14,663 bases of DNA from contig DAHWQF010000024.1 of NCBI GenBank assembly GCA_027334785.1, positions 1 through 14,663 of the forward strand. The letters are read 5' to 3'. Origin of the DNA: Acidimicrobiaceae bacterium. GTDB lineage: Bacteria; Actinomycetota; Acidimicrobiia; Acidimicrobiales; Palsa-688. Below, piece by piece: positions 12,617 through 14,663 of the stretch. The translations under genes were made by a program, and so were the position numbers. Within the stretch, counting starts at the first letter, position 1, and the number at the start of each line of letters is the position of its first letter. The notes beneath the pieces were generated by a model. The model ran no database searches and had not been told where the DNA came from. It saw only the letters and a program-made list of their open reading frames with translations.

Positions 12617-12802
12617 TCATCGCCGAAATCCCGACCCGCTCTTGTGGCACTGCAGCTCCCCGGCCGCTTCCTCCTCGCTTATTGCATGCACCATCCACGC
12701 AGCCCGCACCAGGTAGTCCGCCGTCGAGCGCTCTTCGTCTGCCAGGTACTCGGCCGCCTCGTCGAGCATCTCGGCCAGGTGTCCCCACCAGGCAGCGGTC
12801 AT
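12617..12802 (-). CDS. Unknown 61-residue protein coupled to an excisionase-like gene
   Basis: I do not recognise this protein. It starts MTAAWWGHLAEMLDEAAEYL and continues as acidic, helical sequence to about residue 50, then ends in a short basic tail (HKSGSGFRR). ATG at 12802 is chosen because it overlaps the stop of the excisionase-like gene as ATGA (12799-12802), the hallmark of translational coupling; the frame is open farther upstream, but that part overlaps the upstream gene. No membrane segment or metal motif is seen. Such small acidic proteins next to a helix-turn-helix protein can be partners or antitoxin-like, but nothing here proves it. Confidence 0.6.
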   Translation of the reverse strand: MTAAWWGHLAEMLDEAAEYLADEERSTADYLVRAAWMVHAISEEEAAGELQCHKSGSGFRR

Positions 12803-13011
12803 CGCGCCAAGTCCTCCAGTTCTCCTGTGCCCTTGAGCCCACACGACTGCTCGAGCCAGAGCGCCAATGCTTTTCGGGGCACGACGAGCCGGCGCCCTAG
12901 GCGCACCGCCGGCAAACGCTGCGAGCGCGCCAGTTCGTACGCCAACGCCCGCGAGATCCCCAAAAGTTCCGCCGCCTCCGTCACGCTCATCACCAACCGA
13001 CTGCTCCCCAT
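12799..13011 (-). CDS. Excisionase-like helix-turn-helix DNA-binding protein
   Basis: The product is 70 residues. Residues 8-28 (MSVTEAAELLGISRALAYELA) followed by QRLPAVRLGRRLVVPRKAL form the winged helix-turn-helix of the MerR/excisionase family, in which the conserved R-x-G-R-R-x-x-V-P contacts DNA. In mobile elements such proteins direct integrase; on chromosomes similar ones act as small regulators. ATG at 13011 is supported by GAGGAGG at 13021-13027, nine bases upstream. It overlaps the following 61-residue gene by ATGA. No integrase, attachment site or tRNA is in the window, so mobility is unproven. Confidence 0.8.
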   Translation of the reverse strand: MGSSRLVMSVTEAAELLGISRALAYELARSQRLPAVRLGRRLVVPRKALALWLEQSCGLKGTGELEDLAR

Positions 13012-13185
13012 CGTGGGCTACCTCCTCGAGCTAGGGCGGCCTTGCCGCGCCGCCTGTTACTCTTTGGGTCGCCACGGCCCCAGATCTAACAACGGAGCTG
13101 GCAAGCTTCGACGAACTGGCTGGTGTTCCCGCTGACCGTGTGCCGCTGTTTCCGGAGAGTCAGCACGCGCTCACACGCGACTTGC

Positions 13186-14097
13186 TCACCAGGGTGTCAC
13201 GTCGGTTCCAATCTGGAGCCTCCCAGGGACGGCATCAGCCAAGAGCCGCTCTGCGCGAGCGGCAACTGTATCAGCGCTCTCAACAGTCAGGCTCCGAACC
13301 CCGAGGGCCTCGAAGACGTTCTCGGCGTCTCGGAAAGCAGGAGCGTCTTTGTCCTCGGCAGGAGCTATAAAGACCACCGCTACGTCAACGTCCCTGCCCA
13401 CCTCAAGGTGGGGGCCTCTCATCGGCCTGACGATGCCGCCGTCCTTTCGGAGGTCGCTCATGGTCCAACCCCACGATCTCACCTGCTCGGCCAGCCTGTC
13501 CTGGTCCGGTACCTGGAACGACCACGCCTGGGCCAGCTGTAGGACGTGCCCGTTCGTCACAGCGAAGTCAATACGTTCTCCGCTGTACCGGTTGGTCTCC
13601 AAGGCAACTCGCTGGTACAGGTTGGCCAGCGGCTTGATGTCGTGCTTCACGTAGGCGCTCCTCAGTGCTCCTATGGCCAGGTGCCTCGTCCTGATGTTCT
13701 TGCGCCTGGCCGGGTCGACCACCAGTTCACTGAAAACACGCTCGAGCGCCTCTTCGGCGCTCTCGGCCCGTATCGGTGCCGGAGCGCTCAGCTGGACCAA
13801 GTTCCGGTGGTCTGCGTGGAGCTTCCACAGCCACTCCTCGGACAGCTCGACCTCCGGCTCCAAGAGCGTTTCCTGGGACCGCTCGAAGTCGTCTATCTGA
13901 CGGCCGACGTCGTCCAAGAAGGCCCAGACCGCATCCAAGGACTTGCTTTCGTCTATGTCGCGTGCCCGCTTCGGGTTCTCCACCTGGCGGGACTCCCACT
14001 CAGAAGACTCTTCGCTCCCGACGATGGCGCCCAGGTTCACGAACTCGCCCCGGGCCGGGTCGGGAACGAAGCGCACGAGCGAGTACACGTACCTCAT
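13186..14097 (-). CDS. DUF3037-family protein (partner of the HipA-like kinase)
   Basis: The product is 303 residues. It opens with MRYVYSLVRFVPDPARGEFVNLGAIVG, the conserved start of DUF3037 proteins, then ELSEEWLWKLH at about 90-100, a VDPARRKN element near 130, AVTNGHVLQLAQAWSFQVPD around 190 and a DVDVAVVFIAP strand. There are no membrane segments and no catalytic motif I can name. The function of the family is not established, but its members typically lie beside HipA-like kinases, and that is so here: ATG at 14097 overlaps the kinase stop as ATGA (14094-14097), so the two were translated as a unit. The frame is intact with no internal stop, although the partner is broken. Confidence 0.85.
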   Translation of the reverse strand: MRYVYSLVRFVPDPARGEFVNLGAIVGSEESSEWESRQVENPKRARDIDESKSLDAVWAFLDDVGRQIDDFERSQETLLEPEVELSEEWLWKLHADHRNLVQLSAPAPIRAESAEEALERVFSELVVDPARRKNIRTRHLAIGALRSAYVKHDIKPLANLYQRVALETNRYSGERIDFAVTNGHVLQLAQAWSFQVPDQDRLAEQVRSWGWTMSDLRKDGGIVRPMRGPHLEVGRDVDVAVVFIAPAEDKDAPAFRDAENVFEALGVRSLTVESADTVAARAERLLADAVPGRLQIGTDVTPW

Positions 14098-14663
14098 GAC
14101 CTCCCTCCGATCTCGTCCAAGCGCTCCGCCACTGCCGGAGCGCGTCTCTCCAAAAAGAAACCGACGGCCTCGAGCTCACGGTCGCTTACAGCCCAGGAGG
14201 CCGGGACAGAGCTGAGCACCGCGACCAGCTCCTCACGCAGCGGCTCCCGAAGCCTAGCGCTCATTTCAGCGAGCTTCGACCTGTCGAGGTTCGCGACCGC
14301 GTAGCGCGCTAGGTGCGGTTCGTCCACGCGAGCCATGATGGCGCTCTCGCTCCAGTCAGGCCCGGTCTCGGGCAAGTACTACCCGTGGTCGTGGCTGTAG
14401 ACCTTCCGGTCGTCGATCTCGCAGTACAGCCACTGGTCGTCCCCGCCCCAACACCAATCATAAAGGGCGAACACTCCAGCGTGACGGACGGCGTTGTCGT
14501 CCCGCTCGCGGTGCTCGAGGTTCCTCGACTCGAAGGCTCCCTCGACGGCCCGTGACGCACAGGCAATTCCCGGCGTCAGCGTCGCCCCCTGGCCTGAACT
14601 CCCATCCCGCTATCTCCGGCGGTATACGAGCCAACTTCACTTCGCAAACGGGTGCCTCGATCA
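14094..14663 (-). pseudogene. HipA-like kinase, interrupted by a frameshift and an amber codon (partial, runs off the window)
   Basis: Reading on the minus strand from the window edge, one frame gives EVKLARIPPEIAGWEFRPG. After a GGGGG run (14585-14589) the sequence makes sense only in a shifted frame: TPGIACASRAVEGAFESRN, then HRERDDNAVRHAGVFALYDW, CWGGDDQWL, YSHDHG. TAG (14379-14381) then stands where homologues have Trp in HDHGWYLP. The frame resumes as YLPETGPDWSES and runs to the TGA at 14094-14096. Removing one G restores the first join, and TGG-to-TAG explains the second. SHDHG and GVFALYDWCWGGD are typical of the HipA-like serine/threonine kinase group linked to DUF3037. The N-terminal ATP-binding part lies outside the window. 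The downstream frame could restart at TTG 14375, giving a 93-residue stub. The family call is good; the breaks could be real or base-calling errors. Confidence 0.78.

Noticed and set aside
12413..13135. Long plus-strand frame of 240 codons
   Set aside because: It is rich in Pro, Ser, Arg and Ala, has no domain, and runs antisense to the well-supported excisionase-like and 61-residue genes.
8330..14381. Amber (TAG) recoding suggested by TAG inside both the AraC and the HipA-like frames
   Set aside because: rmuC, the MazF-like toxin and the DUF1998 fragment all end normally at TAG, and the HipA-like gene also has a frameshift, so simple decay or sequence error explains the data better.

Overview
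The window is high-GC DNA that reads as an actinobacterial chromosome. The best lineage clue is the large secreted protein at 5102-7966. Its C-terminal 42-44 residue repeats of the type GYWLVGADGGVFxFGxAxFYGSLPG are, from memory, common in Acidimicrobiia and relatives. GTG and TTG starts, purine-rich ribosome binding sites and WGPAEDWSDW-type MazE tails agree with Actinobacteria. No tRNA, rRNA, CRISPR array or insertion sequence was recognised.

Left part (1-4715), nearly all on the minus strand: the 3' tip of an unknown plus-strand gene; a PIG-L/LmbE deacetylase that has lost its middle; an SDR oxidoreductase; an overlapping MazE/MazF-type toxin-antitoxin pair; an aldo/keto reductase; and an NCS1-family nucleobase permease behind a hairpin-rich leader.

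Middle (5102-11538): the 954-residue exported surface protein, with a structured leader and a helically phased TCACA repeat upstream; an AraC-family regulator remnant with an in-frame amber codon; a SRAP/YedK-type DNA-protein crosslink protein with its catalytic Cys2 set; a small, uncertain ORF; and rmuC.

Right part (11540-14663), an accessory-looking patch: the C-terminal four-cysteine end of a DUF1998 helicase lying directly behind a TGGT-type simple repeat; a small CxxC zinc-binding protein; a translationally coupled pair of excisionase-like HTH protein and unknown 61-residue protein; and a two-gene module of a HipA-like kinase and a DUF3037 protein. The kinase is broken by an in-frame amber codon and an apparent frameshift in a G5 run, while its DUF3037 partner is intact.

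The recurring theme is gene decay: at least four loci (PIG-L, AraC, DUF1998 helicase, HipA-like kinase) are truncated or interrupted. Three short tandem repeats sit exactly at gene ends or break points (121-164, 5056-5118, 11896-11935). The clearest candidates for a little-described system are the HipA-like kinase/DUF3037 module and the repeat-bearing regulatory and leader region of the surface protein. No obviously new complete defence or mobile system is present.
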